From Dictyocoela muelleri (Eukaryota > Microsporidia): a DNA stretch of 12,084 nt. Numbering within the stretch: the first letter of the stretch is position 1; every line of letters begins with the position of its first letter. Below are positions 1 to 9,624 of the stretch, one piece after another. The stretch spans positions 1 through 12,084 of the forward strand of contig SDVU01000590.1 in assembly GCA_016256075.1 (NCBI GenBank), given 5' to 3'. A model generated the notes under the pieces. That model saw nothing but the letters and a program-made list of their open reading frames with translations. It was not told the origin of the DNA and did not search any database. Made by a program: the position numbers and the translations under genes.

Positions 1-85
1 TTTATTAAAGAGTGACGTCATCGGGATTCGAACCACGATACTTAAATTTTACATTCAAGAGTGTTAACCACTGAGCTATGTGGCT
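1..85 (-). pseudogene. tRNA-like sequence (tRNA pseudogene or tRNA-derived SINE head)
   Basis: Read on the minus strand, positions 78-68 match the Pol III A box (TAGCTCAGTGG) and positions 34-24 match the B box (GGTTCGAATCC), both perfectly and at tRNA-like spacing. The rest does not fold as a good tRNA. The stretch expected to be the 5' acceptor strand (85-79) does not pair with the sequence after the T arm. The T stem needs a bulged base. The anticodon stem closes on a loop without the usual U33 geometry, so no anticodon can be assigned. A tRNA pseudogene or the promoter head of a tRNA-derived SINE fits best; a SINE body would lie beyond the left edge. A functional tRNA with unusual structure is less likely. 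Confidence 0.6.
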
Positions 86-88
86 CTG

Positions 89-742
89 TTATTGATCCCA
101 GAAATGTTTTTTTTGTTTTTTTTGGCGGGCTTATATGATTCTTTTAGGGTGTTATAAGATCCAAAATTTTTTATTTGAAAAATAAAATTTTAAATCTTTT
201 TTGGAAAATCCTACTCATAAAGCGTCTGCTTTTCGCATGTTCAGCGATTCGCGCACGACAATTTTGTTTTTGTTTATTTTTCACAACTAACATTTTTTTA
301 AAAGTGTTCTTCTCTTTCTCTCTCTCTTTGCTCGACAACACACTATTTAATAATTTCAAAAAATATTCCATAATTTTATTAAAAATTTTCGCAACCCATA
401 TGGCGTGGAATCGCTACGGACTATGAAATCTAATCTTGTAAATTTTTGGACATTTTTGGGGTGTCCCTATAGGGAAAAGTTCCGAGATCAAAAAAATGTT
501 CAAAAAAACGATATATTTAAAGAAATAAAATTTAATATCAACTTCAGATTTAAGTTTTTATAATTTTCAAACTTAATAACAAGAATAAAAAATTCCGTAG
601 TTATTTTTTTACATTTCATTTATTCAATCACTATATTCAATTTATTTTGTTTAGATTTTTTTTATTCTTTTTCAAAATAACTTTATTCACAGTGTATTAA
701 ATCTTGATATTCAGAAATTGATTTATGAAGATTTATTTCAAA
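89..742. other. intergenic stretch without a recognisable gene
   Basis: This stretch contains T-rich tracts near 106-123, a pyrimidine tract of mostly TC repeats at 308-329 and a perfect 12-bp palindrome at 464-475 centred on CCCTATAGGG. Positions 205-265 are richer in G+C than their surroundings. Two short antisense-overlapping open frames here have no recognisable motifs, and I do not consider them genes. The right end is the downstream flank of the helicase gene. Confidence 0.5.
732..737 (-). terminator. candidate polyadenylation signal of the helicase gene
   Basis: On the minus strand an AATAAA hexamer begins 5 bases after the TAA stop of the helicase gene. A second AATAAA lies further downstream at 687-682. 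Such hexamers arise often by chance in sequence this AT-rich, so the assignment rests only on position. Very short 3' untranslated regions are common in microsporidia. Confidence 0.25.
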
Positions 743-2470
743 TTATATTTTTTTGTTTTCAGAATCATTTTCAATAGAAGAATCTTCATTGAAAATAGTT
801 TCATTTGTCAATCTGGCAACTTCTTTTATCAATTTATATCTTATTTGATCACTAAAATACTTCTTAGTTTTATGTTGTCGTTTTATTGATTGTTTCTCAC
901 CTCTTTTCTTTTTATCTAGCCTATACAATCCTCTTCCGTTTTCGTTAATATTTGAACATTCGTTTGTTCTTTTCTTCGAATCTCTTTCATTGTTTTTAAT
1001 AATTTTTAAACATTCATCAATTGAAACAACTTTCTCGTTATCTAAAAATGATATTGCGTAACCATGCCTTCCATTTCTTCCGGTGCGCCCAATTCTTTGC
1101 AAATAATCTAGCTCTCTATATTCATAATTAATTACGACATCAACATCCAAATCTATGCCTCGGGACATTAATGATGTACACACCAAAACATTGGTAGTAT
1201 TACTTCTGAAAAGATTTAATATTTCTTCTCTATCACACTGTTCTCTCTCAGAATGTAGTGAGAGTGCTGAAAATTTAATTAAAATACAGGCCAATTCATC
1301 TGCTTTAGAACAAGAGTTGACAAAAATCAGAAATTTACGATTTAAATTCTTTAGAATCTGTATTAAAGATTCGGTTTTGTTTTCATTTTTTATAAATATT
1401 TCGGTTATATTGGACTTATCGATAATTTTGACGGTAAAAAAATCAATTGGTTTATATTTTCGACATTTTTTGCAAATTTTATTACCAATCGTGTTTTCAT
1501 GGTTTAATTTTAAACTTTCACTCTCATTAAGATCTTCTTTACTGTCTAAAATAAATTTTAAGGCGTCTGTTTTCATTTTTAAAACTGCATTTTTGATTTT
1601 TTCTATATTATTTGAATAGGTAGCACTAAATAGACCCACCTGTACATTGCCGATAATTTTCAGGATTTTAAATATCTGTGGTAAAAATCCAGAGTCGACC
1701 ATCATATCTACTTCATCAATTATTAAAATCTCAACATCAAGTTTCTTAATTTGTGCAACATCTATTACTCGTCCAGGAGTACCAACTATAATTTGACTTT
1801 TAACTTTTGGAAAATCATACTTTAACTCTGTACCACCAATCATTAAAGCAACTCTGCCATATCCATTTTTGATATATTCAGCTTTGATATGCTCGTTTTC
1901 AATATTAGTGTCATCATCTTCATGATAATCATAAATATTATTAATCTTAACTCTATTTAATAAGGTATGAATCATTTTATAAGTCTGCATTGAAAGTTCG
2001 CGAGTTGGTGATAAGACTAACGCTCTCTTTTTTAATATTGGGAATGCAAAACTAAAGGTTTTACCAGTTCCAGTTGGTGCAATTCCAATGCAATTGTTAC
2101 CATTCATCAGAATAGGAATTACTTGTGATTGTATTGGTGTTGGATCAAAGAAAGGGTTATTTATCTCAGGAAGAATATTGAATGGTCCTGTAACTGTTAT
2201 TTTATTTATTTCACGATATTTCATTGCTTTTAGTAAGAATTCTGGATTAGTTGATGATTGATTGATACATTTGCAGAATTCGTTTATGCCGTTTGATTTG
2301 TTTAAAACTACATGATTTGGTTGTATTTTATTTAAATTTATAATTTCTGTTTCATTGTTGTTTAAAGAGCTCAATTTATTTGATGAACTTTGATCTTTAT
2401 GATTATTGATATTTTTTCTTTTATTTCGAGATTTTTTTAAATTTTCAAAAAATGTGTCAATGGTATCCAT
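743..2470 (-). CDS. DEAD-box ATP-dependent RNA helicase, Rok1/DDX52-like
   Basis: Intact, intronless gene of 575 codons from the start preferred here. With an upstream ATG at 2512 it has 589, and the residue numbers below count from that upstream Met. All helicase motifs are present in order: Q motif PTPIQSQ (124-130), motif I APTGTGKT (145-152), Ia SPTREL (168-173), GG (226-227), Ib TPGR (245-248), II DEVD (266-269), III SAT (296-298), IV around 394-400, V SLMSRGID (447-454) and VI QRIGRTGRNG (472-481). The start MDTIDTFFENL, the segment INKITVTGPFNILP before the Q motif, APTGTGKT and the lysine-rich tail resemble Rok1/DDX52. That family remodels pre-rRNA and snoRNA contacts during small-subunit ribosome assembly in the nucleolus. 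Motif II is DEVD instead of DEAD, as DESD in human DDX52. A 35-45 residue insertion between the two RecA-like domains carries a Cys pair (CKKC, 347-350). Helicase identity is certain; Rok1 orthology is inferred. Confidence 0.93.
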   Translation of the reverse strand: MDTIDTFFENLKKSRNKRKNINNHKDQSSSNKLSSLNNNETEIINLNKIQPNHVVLNKSNGINEFCKCINQSSTNPEFLLKAMKYREINKITVTGPFNILPEINNPFFDPTPIQSQVIPILMNGNNCIGIAPTGTGKTFSFAFPILKKRALVLSPTRELSMQTYKMIHTLLNRVKINNIYDYHEDDDTNIENEHIKAEYIKNGYGRVALMIGGTELKYDFPKVKSQIIVGTPGRVIDVAQIKKLDVEILIIDEVDMMVDSGFLPQIFKILKIIGNVQVGLFSATYSNNIEKIKNAVLKMKTDALKFILDSKEDLNESESLKLNHENTIGNKICKKCRKYKPIDFFTVKIIDKSNITEIFIKNENKTESLIQILKNLNRKFLIFVNSCSKADELACILIKFSALSLHSEREQCDREEILNLFRSNTTNVLVCTSLMSRGIDLDVDVVINYEYRELDYLQRIGRTGRNGRHGYAISFLDNEKVVSIDECLKIIKNNERDSKKRTNECSNINENGRGLYRLDKKKRGEKQSIKRQHKTKKYFSDQIRYKLIKEVARLTNETIFNEDSSIENDSENKKI

Positions 2471-2479
2471 GGGTGGGAT
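2471..2479 (-). promoter_or_regulatory. CCC-type start-proximal motif of the helicase gene
   Basis: On the minus strand ATCCCACCC directly abuts the ATG at 2470-2468. It is a GC-rich patch in otherwise AT-rich sequence. CCC- or GGG-like motifs immediately upstream of start codons are a known signal of microsporidian genes and help to choose the true start. It would lie inside the coding region if translation began at the upstream ATG (2512), so it favours the shorter protein, whose first residues MDTIDTFFENL also look more like Rok1 proteins. Confidence 0.5.
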
Positions 2480-2512
2480 AACGAACTTAATTTCAAATTT
2501 ATTAAATATCAT

Positions 2513-2986
2513 TTTTTTTATTTTTAAATGTTTAAATATCCATATTTTTTAATATTGAAGTTGATTCAAACTTAATATTAGTTATTAATTCATCCTTTAC
2601 AAATTTACAATTACTTTTAAGCTATCAAGAACATCCATATATTTATTTATTATTATTAACTCGTCAATAATAAAATAATATTGGATCTTAAAATTTGTTT
2701 TTTACATCCAATTCATTGTAAAGATGTTTTATTTATTTTTTAGGCGAACTTGAAGATATCTTTCAATATTTTAATATCATAAAAGGTATATTTTAACTAG
2801 CTCAAAAGAATTATTTAACAATAAAACTTCCACAAAAAATTTTTAAATATAAAATACGTCAAATATAATTTTTTGATAAATTTTTGATAAATGTTAATAT
2901 TTTTTTTGTGGGAATGTTGTATTTTCAAATAATCGTTTGATCAATTTTTATTGTTTTGACCAATTTTCGCAAAATTTTTGTTGCCC
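2513..2986. other. AT-rich spacer upstream of the helicase
   Basis: No gene is recognisable. The most coding-like piece is a pair of very short minus-strand frames between 2638 and 2532. They begin with MDVLDSL and end with NMDI, lie in different frames and match nothing I know. The rest is low-complexity A/T sequence. Confidence 0.4.
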
Positions 2987-3050
2987 GGGCGCATTTTTAA
3001 GATTTTATTTTTTGGGGCGCATTTGTAAGATTTTATTTTTTTGGACGCAC
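2987..3050 (+). repeat. GC-anchored tandem repeat, period 28-29 bp
   Basis: Unit 1 (2987-3014) and unit 2 (3015-3043) both begin GGGCGCATTT and continue through TAAGATTTTATTTTTT to a final G. They differ by one substitution and one T in a run. A partial third unit begins GACGCACC at 3044. The 8-bp palindrome GCCCGGGC (2983-2990) overlaps the start of the first unit. An open frame crosses the region but has no recognisable product. The GGGCG anchors followed by A/T runs recall the internal repeats of the hAT-like element 200 bp away, so this may be a fragment of a related element. Confidence 0.65.
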
Positions 3051-3243
3051 CAAAAAATTTTAATTAAATATATTGGTGATAACTATGTGCTCGATGGATA
3101 TCGAGAATATATTCAATGTTAGGTCTTTTATTCTAAAGTTAAAGTATCATTTCTTGTTTAATTTATTAGAGATTTTTTTACATTTGATTATTGTAGGTTT
3201 TTAAATTAGATTCCTACCCAAAGACAAATCTGAAGTTTTAAAC

Positions 3244-3760
3244 CAGTGTTTCTCAACCTGGGCGATTATTGTTTTTAAGGGGACGAAAAAAATTTAATAA
3301 CGAAAAAACTAAGGTATAAAAAAATAAACATTTTTATTTTTTGCATCTAAAATAACAATTTTATGAATTTTTTTTAAATTAAATTTGATGATTTAATACC
3401 ATAAGGCGTAGAAATTAAAATCTATAACATTAAATAACTATTTATTTTATAAACTTAAAACTAGAAATTCTCCTATTATTTAGTAATGTGATTAACAAAT
3501 AAATTTAGATAATGTTTTTATTTCAAGCTTGTTTAGAAATTATGCAAATTATTTTGTTACTTTGTGATAAATTTTTATCTTAGAAATGTAAATTTTATAA
3601 AAAATTACAAAAATTTACCTTAGTTTGTTTAAGTTTTTATTTACACTGACACAAATTTTAAGAGGGGAAGGGATTTTCAAAAAAAGTCAGTGGGCGATTT
3701 TTTTAAAAAGTCTGAGGGGGGCGAAAAATAGTCAGAAACAAAAAAGGTTGAAAAACACTA
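3244..3760. mobile_element. non-autonomous hAT-like DNA element (MITE-type)
   Basis: The left end reads CAGTGTTTCTCAACCTGGG and the right end, on the complementary strand, reads TAGTGTTTTTCAACCTTTT. These are 15-16 bp imperfect terminal inverted repeats of the CAGTG...TCTCAACC type known from hAT transposons. The interior (about 517 bp overall) has no coding capacity, as in deletion derivatives moved by a transposase supplied elsewhere. Just inside the ends, 3260-3292 and 3692-3730 are similar in the same orientation (GGGCGATT, an A/T run, then GGGG-CGAAAAA). A separate 11-bp inverted match lies at 3306-3316 and 3616-3626. I see no clean 8-bp target duplication: the flanks TTTTAAAC and AAAAGATA do not match, so the copy is probably old. 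Confidence 0.55.
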
Positions 3761-6700
3761 AAAAGATAATCAAAAAATGAAATCGAGTTTTACTGAACAA
3801 AGACAGCTAAAATAACGATAAGTATAACGTAAGTCGATAAATAATGAATCAATTGATTTAGTTACACAGAGGTGAAATTTAAATCGAGAAACTTCAGGTC
3901 TTTCATTTCAGATAAAGATATCTATTCTGTCAAAGCCGAAAAAAGCCCAAAATTGTATTTTTAATATCATATACAGTAACATTTAATCTCGCAGGTTGCA
4001 TAGACTTGTATATAGACAAGATATTTGACTATTATCTAATTTTTAACTATCTTAATTTGAGCGAATTATATTGAAGAACAAAGAGAACCGGATTTCATTT
4101 AGTAATGTTACTAATAAAATTTAAATTTTTTCGATAATAACAAGGTGGTGAGTTTTTCAATTTTTGTATGAAGTTATTGTGAATTATTATTTATACAAAT
4201 TAACATTGAGCAGTTATTAGATAAAATATCAAAATATTTGAATGTAGGTATTTTCTAGATCATGGTTTTTTGTGCAACTTTGAGAAAAAATAATCTGACT
4301 TGTCTAAAAATTAAATTATCAAACTTTAAAAACAGAATTGCCTATAATTCGAGAATTCAGTTCTTAATGACATGAGACTGTCTCTAGAAAATCCGATCTG
4401 AAAGAAGAATATAACAAACTTGAACAAATATATTGATATGTAGCATTTTTAAATTTAAACGGCATGATAGCCAATGAAAAGGGTAGTTTTTTTTATAATT
4501 TTTTACTTAATACATTGATATCGAACTACGTTTAAGTAATATAAATTATTACGTTATATTTTTTTCACTCAAAATAAAATTTTTTTTTTAATTCGTAAAA
4601 TTTTAATTGATTTGTATAATAAGATTAATAGGAGCAATTAAAATGGCGGAAAATCATACGAAGGCTGCTTCTATATATTAAAAAAAGAATCATTAGGTGA
4701 CAAAAAGAAATAGAGATTAAATTTTAGAAACCGTAATGTCTTTTAAAATTAGACTTTCAAATATATTATTACTATTAGGTGTTCATAATTATCTTGAAGA
4801 CAAAATAAAATATAGTAAAGTTTAATTGCAACTAAAAAATTAAATTGAAGTCATTCAAAACAGTTGTTCCAAAAGGAAATATTGTTATATCAGTTCTTAA
4901 AGAAAAAATCGCTTTTTGTTTCTCTTAATTTATAGAGAAGAATATCTTTTAAAAAACTCGAAATTACTCACTTTACTGAAATAGAAGGTATATATTCTAA
5001 ATGAGTTACAGTCAACGCAAGAAAACAAAAATTATATATCTTCATTTAGAAAGCGGAATTGAAGACTCGTGCAGGGTATTATTTCTTAATACCGAGTAAA
5101 ACATTCTGTCTATTAAAATTCTAATATTTCGATTTGCGATAGATCCTTTAAGAATAAACTCACAGTCATTCAAAAAATATTCACATTTCAGTCTAAATTA
5201 AGAAAAATGTTTCTACCTATGATATTTTGCTTAATGAGGCATAAAACGAAGATTCATTAAACAAAATTATGTTTATGATGATATAAATTATTAGTTTTAA
5301 CAAATCTGTAAACGATAATAGTTGACTTTAAATTGCCTCTATAAATGCCATACATAAAATTTATAGGTTTAACAATTTGTGTAACTTTTTTTTATTTAGG
5401 CAAATAGTCTAGCGTCGAATAAAGCAACTAAAATTCTTAACTAAAATGATAAATAATAGTCTCAACAAACTTAATGTAAAAATGATGCTACTTTTTTTAA
5501 GTGTAAAAAAGTTCTAATATCGCTTCTAAATTAAATGAGTTTCTATAAGAACAAAAATATACACGGGTACCAGCACTTTTTAATGGGTTTATTCATGAAT
5601 AGTTTAATAATGAAATTAATAAAACTATCGAATATTGGAATGAAAAGAAAAGATCGAAAAAACAAATAAATCACTAGAAGACCCATAAGACACTTGAATA
5701 CATTAATAATGACAAGACAGAGTTAATCTTTCTTATATTGACTGAACTAAAAAAAAGGAATTTACAGTAACTGAAAATAATATATTTTATTCGATTTAAA
5801 GAGAGCTACAAACCACGGAATATCTGCGAAAAAAAAACCGAAAAATATTAAAATACAAAACTTTGAATTATTCAATGCGTATGGCTTTATTTATAACTAT
5901 AAATTGATCAAAAATATTTTATTATTTTTGCGTGTTTATTAATATTCGGAATTTAGGCGGACAACATACTAAGATGATCTTAGAAGAAGTATACATGTTA
6001 AAAAAAACTGTAAAAAAACTCACAGCTTTATATTTTGATAAAAATTACTTTTTAATAATAATCAAATTTATTAAACCATTTATAATCTTTTCCCAATCAA
6101 AATTTTGAATTTATGAACAAAAAATATAGTTATTTTATATAAAATATCGATCGAAATCTGAGAAAACAACAGAGAAAAAATTTCGTAAAAATACAAGTAA
6201 ATGTACTATAAATACCGAGGTACACTCTAAAAAAAACAAAAAAATACCGGAGGAAATTAGGAAAAATAATCTTTTACCGGGTCTTAATTAAAAATAATTG
6301 ACTGATAAACAATTATTTATTATTAACAATTCATCAATTCTTATTAATAAATTTCCTCAGCGAAAAGTGATTTTTACGGAAGGGCATTAATGATTTAAAA
6401 GGGAGTTTTGAATTTTCGAAAAATTCATATAAAATGTTAATGATTTGGTAGGTAGCGAAATAGAAATTTTCAAATTAAAAATAAAATTTATTTTTTAATC
6501 AAAAAAACGACAAAGAAGATTGCATAATTTTATTTATAATAAAAATAAAAAATAAGTAAGTTTAAAATTAATATTAATCTGACCATTTCCTTCAAAGAGG
6601 CGTATATACATGTTGAATATGGGTTTTAAATTTCAAGCTATATGTTTATTTATATATTTGTAAATATTTTTATTGTTCGGAATATTGTTTCAGAATAAGA

Positions 6701-7044
6701 TCCATTGCCCTAATTGGTACGCAATAAAAAATTATATAAATGGCCCGGTGTGGGAGATTTTTTTAAGTTGATGGAGTTTCCTAAATAAATATATAAGCAG
6801 ATCAAAATATAATAAATAATGAAATCGAGAAATCATCTTTGTCGTAAATTGTTGATAGGTAAACATTTAGACATGGAACCGATTATAAGATATATATTTC
6901 AACTTCTTTATTTCTAGCATTTTGTTGGTTCCCCGGGCGATATAAGAGCATATAAAGAACTAGAAAATAAAAAGTATTGTGAGTTAATTAAATAAACATA
7001 ATTTAAATAAAAGTTTTGAATAACACAATTCGAATTCATCGTAA
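3761..7044. other. long AT-rich stretch without a recognisable gene
   Basis: No open frame of useful length exists on either strand, and I recognise no RNA gene. Some parts look like faded coding sequence. Plus-strand text from about 4640 to 5260 and from 5570 to 5850 has codon-like composition with runs of plausible residues (for example TIEYWNEKKRSKKQINH near 5620), but it is interrupted and matches no family I can name. A small stem-loop (AATAATTG/CAATTATT) lies near 6293-6317. GC-rich words stand out at 6741-6754 and 6928-6939. The stretch is probably accumulated dead element sequence and spacer. Confidence 0.5.
6924..6939 (+). other. possible primer-binding site or GC-rich island upstream of the Ty3-like element
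   Basis: TGGTTCCCCGGGCGAT is a conspicuous GC-rich word beginning with TGG, about 120 bp upstream of the first gag-like codons of the Ty3-like relic and shortly after a CA dinucleotide. A retroelement primer-binding site begins with TGG, complementary to a tRNA CCA end, and lies just after the 5' LTR, so position and first bases fit. I cannot name the matching tRNA, and no second LTR copy confirms the boundary. Confidence 0.2.
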
Positions 7045-7473
7045 AATAAGAGTGGAGGTAAAAATACAAAGTCTCAAAATATTAATTCTAGCGTCCACAC
7101 TTCAGAAACAAAAATAAATGGATTAAAAGGACCGACAGTTCAAATAGAACACCTCATTAACCTTAAATTACAAGATTTTAATGTTTGGAGAGAGGATATT
7201 GAATCAGTTACCCTGTTTAAAAATTGGAAAGATAATATGGCGCTGTCATCGTTAAAGATTATAACCTATAAAAAACTCCATTATATTTTTAAAGAAACAA
7301 ATACGCTCAATGACACATTAGAAATGCTTTCAAGTGTCGCACAATCAAAAGAAGATTATAGAATTTATATGTATGAAATCTCCACACTAAAAAATTTGGA
7401 GTTCGAAAATATTAAAGAATATGTGGAAAAAATAAATTATATAACATTAAGAGCGAATAAATGCCTTGTTTAA
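7045..7473 (+). pseudogene. gag-like part of the Ty3-like fossil
   Basis: An open plus-strand stretch of about 140 codons precedes the protease-like part. The first third is polar (Lys, Asn, Ser). A segment around 7165-7230 reads LQDFNVWREDIESV, the aromatic/acidic pattern seen near the start of many retroelement Gag proteins. The rest is mostly helical and charged. No zinc knuckle is visible here. Assignment rests mainly on position in front of protease and reverse transcriptase. Confidence 0.55.
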
Positions 7474-7769
7474 ACTGAATTTGGTAAATTAGGTAAGCGC
7501 GAAATATTTGAATATTTTGTAAAATGTCTTTCATAAAAGAAAAAAAAATATAGAATATCTGTGTCTATATAGCCTAGAAGAGGCGAGATTTATTATAAAT
7601 AGGCTAAATAAAAATAAAAATATGGATATTAATGAATACAGTGATAATAAAGTTTGCTTATAAGAAGCCATATGTAAATTACACAATTAAAACCACATTC
7701 AGATGAACAATTTTATTCACAAAACAATAAAATCAATTTTATCACGAAATTAATACAAAGAAGTTTTTA

Positions 7770-8150
7770 AAATGCCAGTCAAAATTTACCTAGGAAAATT
7801 ACTCGAATTTAGAGGCTTAGTATTTGATAAATAAATTAATATAATATTTGACAACGGCGCACATGAAAATTTTATAAAACCTGAATTAGTAAAAAGTTTA
7901 AATAAAGATATAGAATATGCAGAATAATTTGGTATAGTTTTAGGTAATGGTTGTACAACAACCGTTATAAATTGTTGCATAGTTTCGTTTAAAATATTTG
8001 ATTTTCATTCATATGAATTTAGAACGAAAATGTATTTATTAGATGGATTACCTGAAGATATACACATCTGCTTCAACTTTATGAAAGCAAATAAAATAAA
8101 TGTAAACTAATATGAAAATACGATTCAAATAATGGATATGTCACAAATTA
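7770..8150 (+). pseudogene. aspartic protease-like part of the Ty3-like fossil
   Basis: The plus strand around 7843-7920 reads IIFDNGAHENFIKPELVKSL, which fits the pepsin-like retroelement protease pattern (hydrophobic residues, D-x-G-A, then N/S-F-I and a helix). About 25 residues later comes IVLGNGCT, the position of the flap segment, and near 8040-8080 a LLDGLPEDI-like segment typical of the end of the protease fold. The domain sits between gag and reverse transcriptase, as in Ty3/gypsy elements. Confidence 0.7.
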
Positions 8151-8399
8151 CAGATTGTTATAACTTTAAAGAGCCAAAAAAGCAAAATTATCAACATAAA
8201 AAAAGCATAAAACAAAATTAAATAAAAACTATATTGAATAAAATTCAAATATAAATGAAATGAATATAGTTATAGAAAATTTTGTATTGACATCGCCAAA
8301 TTTGGAAAATTCAAACAGTTACAAACACGAAATTAAACACTAAATAGTGAGCCTATAAAGTAAAAACCTTATAATATTCCAATAAAGATAAAAAACTCG

Positions 8400-8970
8400 T
8401 GGAAGATGAAATTAAAACTTTCATCCTTAGGTGTAATTAGGCATTCTAATTCTGAATTTTCAAGTCCAGCTTTCATTATCCCAAAAAAAATGATAAACGA
8501 TTAGTTATTGATTATAGAAAATTAAATCATAACACAGTCATAGATTATTACCTAATTCCCGAAATAAAAGATATATTGTCGTATTTACATGGTTTTGAAT
8601 GGTTTTCACAAATCGACTTGAATTCTGGATATCATCAGATATAAATAGCAGAAAAAGACAAATATAAAAGTCTTTCGTTTTACAGTGTTGGCATATTATT
8701 AAACAAACTGCCTTTTGGCGCTACAAATACACCTATAAGTTTCTAAAGAGCAATGAATACATTGTTTAAAAAAATAAACATATGTAAAATGTTACTTAGA
8801 TGACATACTAGTAGATTCATCAAACATTTCTGAACATTCAAAACATGTTAGAAAAGTGTTGGGAATATTAAAAAATAATAACTTGTCAATAAATAAAGAA
8901 AAAAGAAGATTTTCAAAAAATAAAAAGACATATTTGGGATGTATTATAGCCGTATGGTATTAATCCGGAT
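8400..8970 (+). pseudogene. reverse transcriptase part of the Ty3-like fossil
   Basis: Diagnostic motifs appear in order on the plus strand: a segment like GVIRHSNSEFSSPAFIIPKK near 8430, RLVIDYRKLNHN (about 8498-8533), FSQIDLNSGYHQI (about 8604-8642), LPFGAT (about 8711-8728), the catalytic YLDD box (about 8793-8804) followed by ILVDSS, and YLGCII near 8932-8949. This is a clear Ty3/gypsy-type polymerase signature. The segment is decayed and non-functional. Confidence 0.9.
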
Positions 8971-9203
8971 ATTTCTTTAATGAGAAATTTCAATTTTCTT
9001 ATACCTAAAAAACATCTGCAGCGTTTATTGGGATTTATAAAATATTATCGGTCATTTTTTGATAATTCGAGCGTAAAATTTTTGAAAATCCCCGAAAAAA
9101 TATAAGAAAAAGTAAATACTATCAAATGGAATAATTATGATACTGAAATAACGGAGAAATCAAAAATGAAATACTCAGTTCAAAATTACTGCGTCATCAT
9201 AAC

Positions 9204-9600
9204 ATGAATAAAGATTTTAAAATTAAAACAGATTATAGCGAAAAGGCTATTGGCGCAATACTTTTGCATGAAAACCATTTAATTAGATTTTTTAGTACAA
9301 AATTGAATAAAAGCAAGATCAATTATACTGTAATAGAAAAAGAAGTATATGCTATTATAAAAGCATTAAGAGAATTTTTAAATATTGTCTATGGCTTAAA
9401 AATAAATATTATAGTGATAATAGAAACCTTTTATATCATAAATAATTAGATTCAAGCCGGTCACAAAGATGAAAAATGAAATTAGAAGAGTTAAAATATA
9501 AATAAAACATATTACTGCCTCAAAAAATAAAGAAGCAGACTTTATGTCGCGCAATACATTTCTTACAAGTAAAATTGAATATGTTTTACCAATAGTCAAT
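9204..9600 (+). pseudogene. RNase H part of the Ty3-like fossil
   Basis: The plus strand from 9204 reads KTDYSEKAIGAILLHENH, then FFSTKLNKSKINYTVIEKEVYAI in shortened form, a close match to the Ty3-type RNase H pattern (D-x-S, G-x-x-L, then Y-x-x-x-E-K-E). Around 9520-9550 the text reads NKEADFMSRN, corresponding to the N-x-x-AD-x-LSR end of the domain just before integrase. Confidence 0.85.
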
Positions 9601-9624
9601 TTATAAAATAAAATTCTGAAAAAT

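Noticed and set aside
13-20. TGACGTCA, a perfect CREB-type palindrome
   Set aside because: It lies in the 3' part of the tRNA-like sequence, is a single 8-bp match, and has no promoter context.
171-426. Two short open frames on opposite strands over the same bases
   Set aside because: Both are low-complexity, overlap antisense, lack motifs and have no start signal like that of the helicase.
1155-1619. A 154-codon plus-strand frame
   Set aside because: It is the antisense shadow of the helicase gene.
2532-2638. Possible tiny gene on the minus strand with a 20-nt GT...AG intron joining two short frames
   Set aside because: A product of about 28 residues without similarity, and a candidate intron with weak signals; chance is sufficient in AT-rich sequence.
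2987-3050. CRISPR-like repeat array
   Set aside because: The units are directly adjacent without spacers and number only two and a fraction.
2937-3122. A 61-codon plus-strand frame
   Set aside because: It is produced by the tandem repeat and has no recognisable protein features.
7786-7980. A 64-codon minus-strand frame
   Set aside because: It is antisense to the protease-like part of the Ty3-like fossil.
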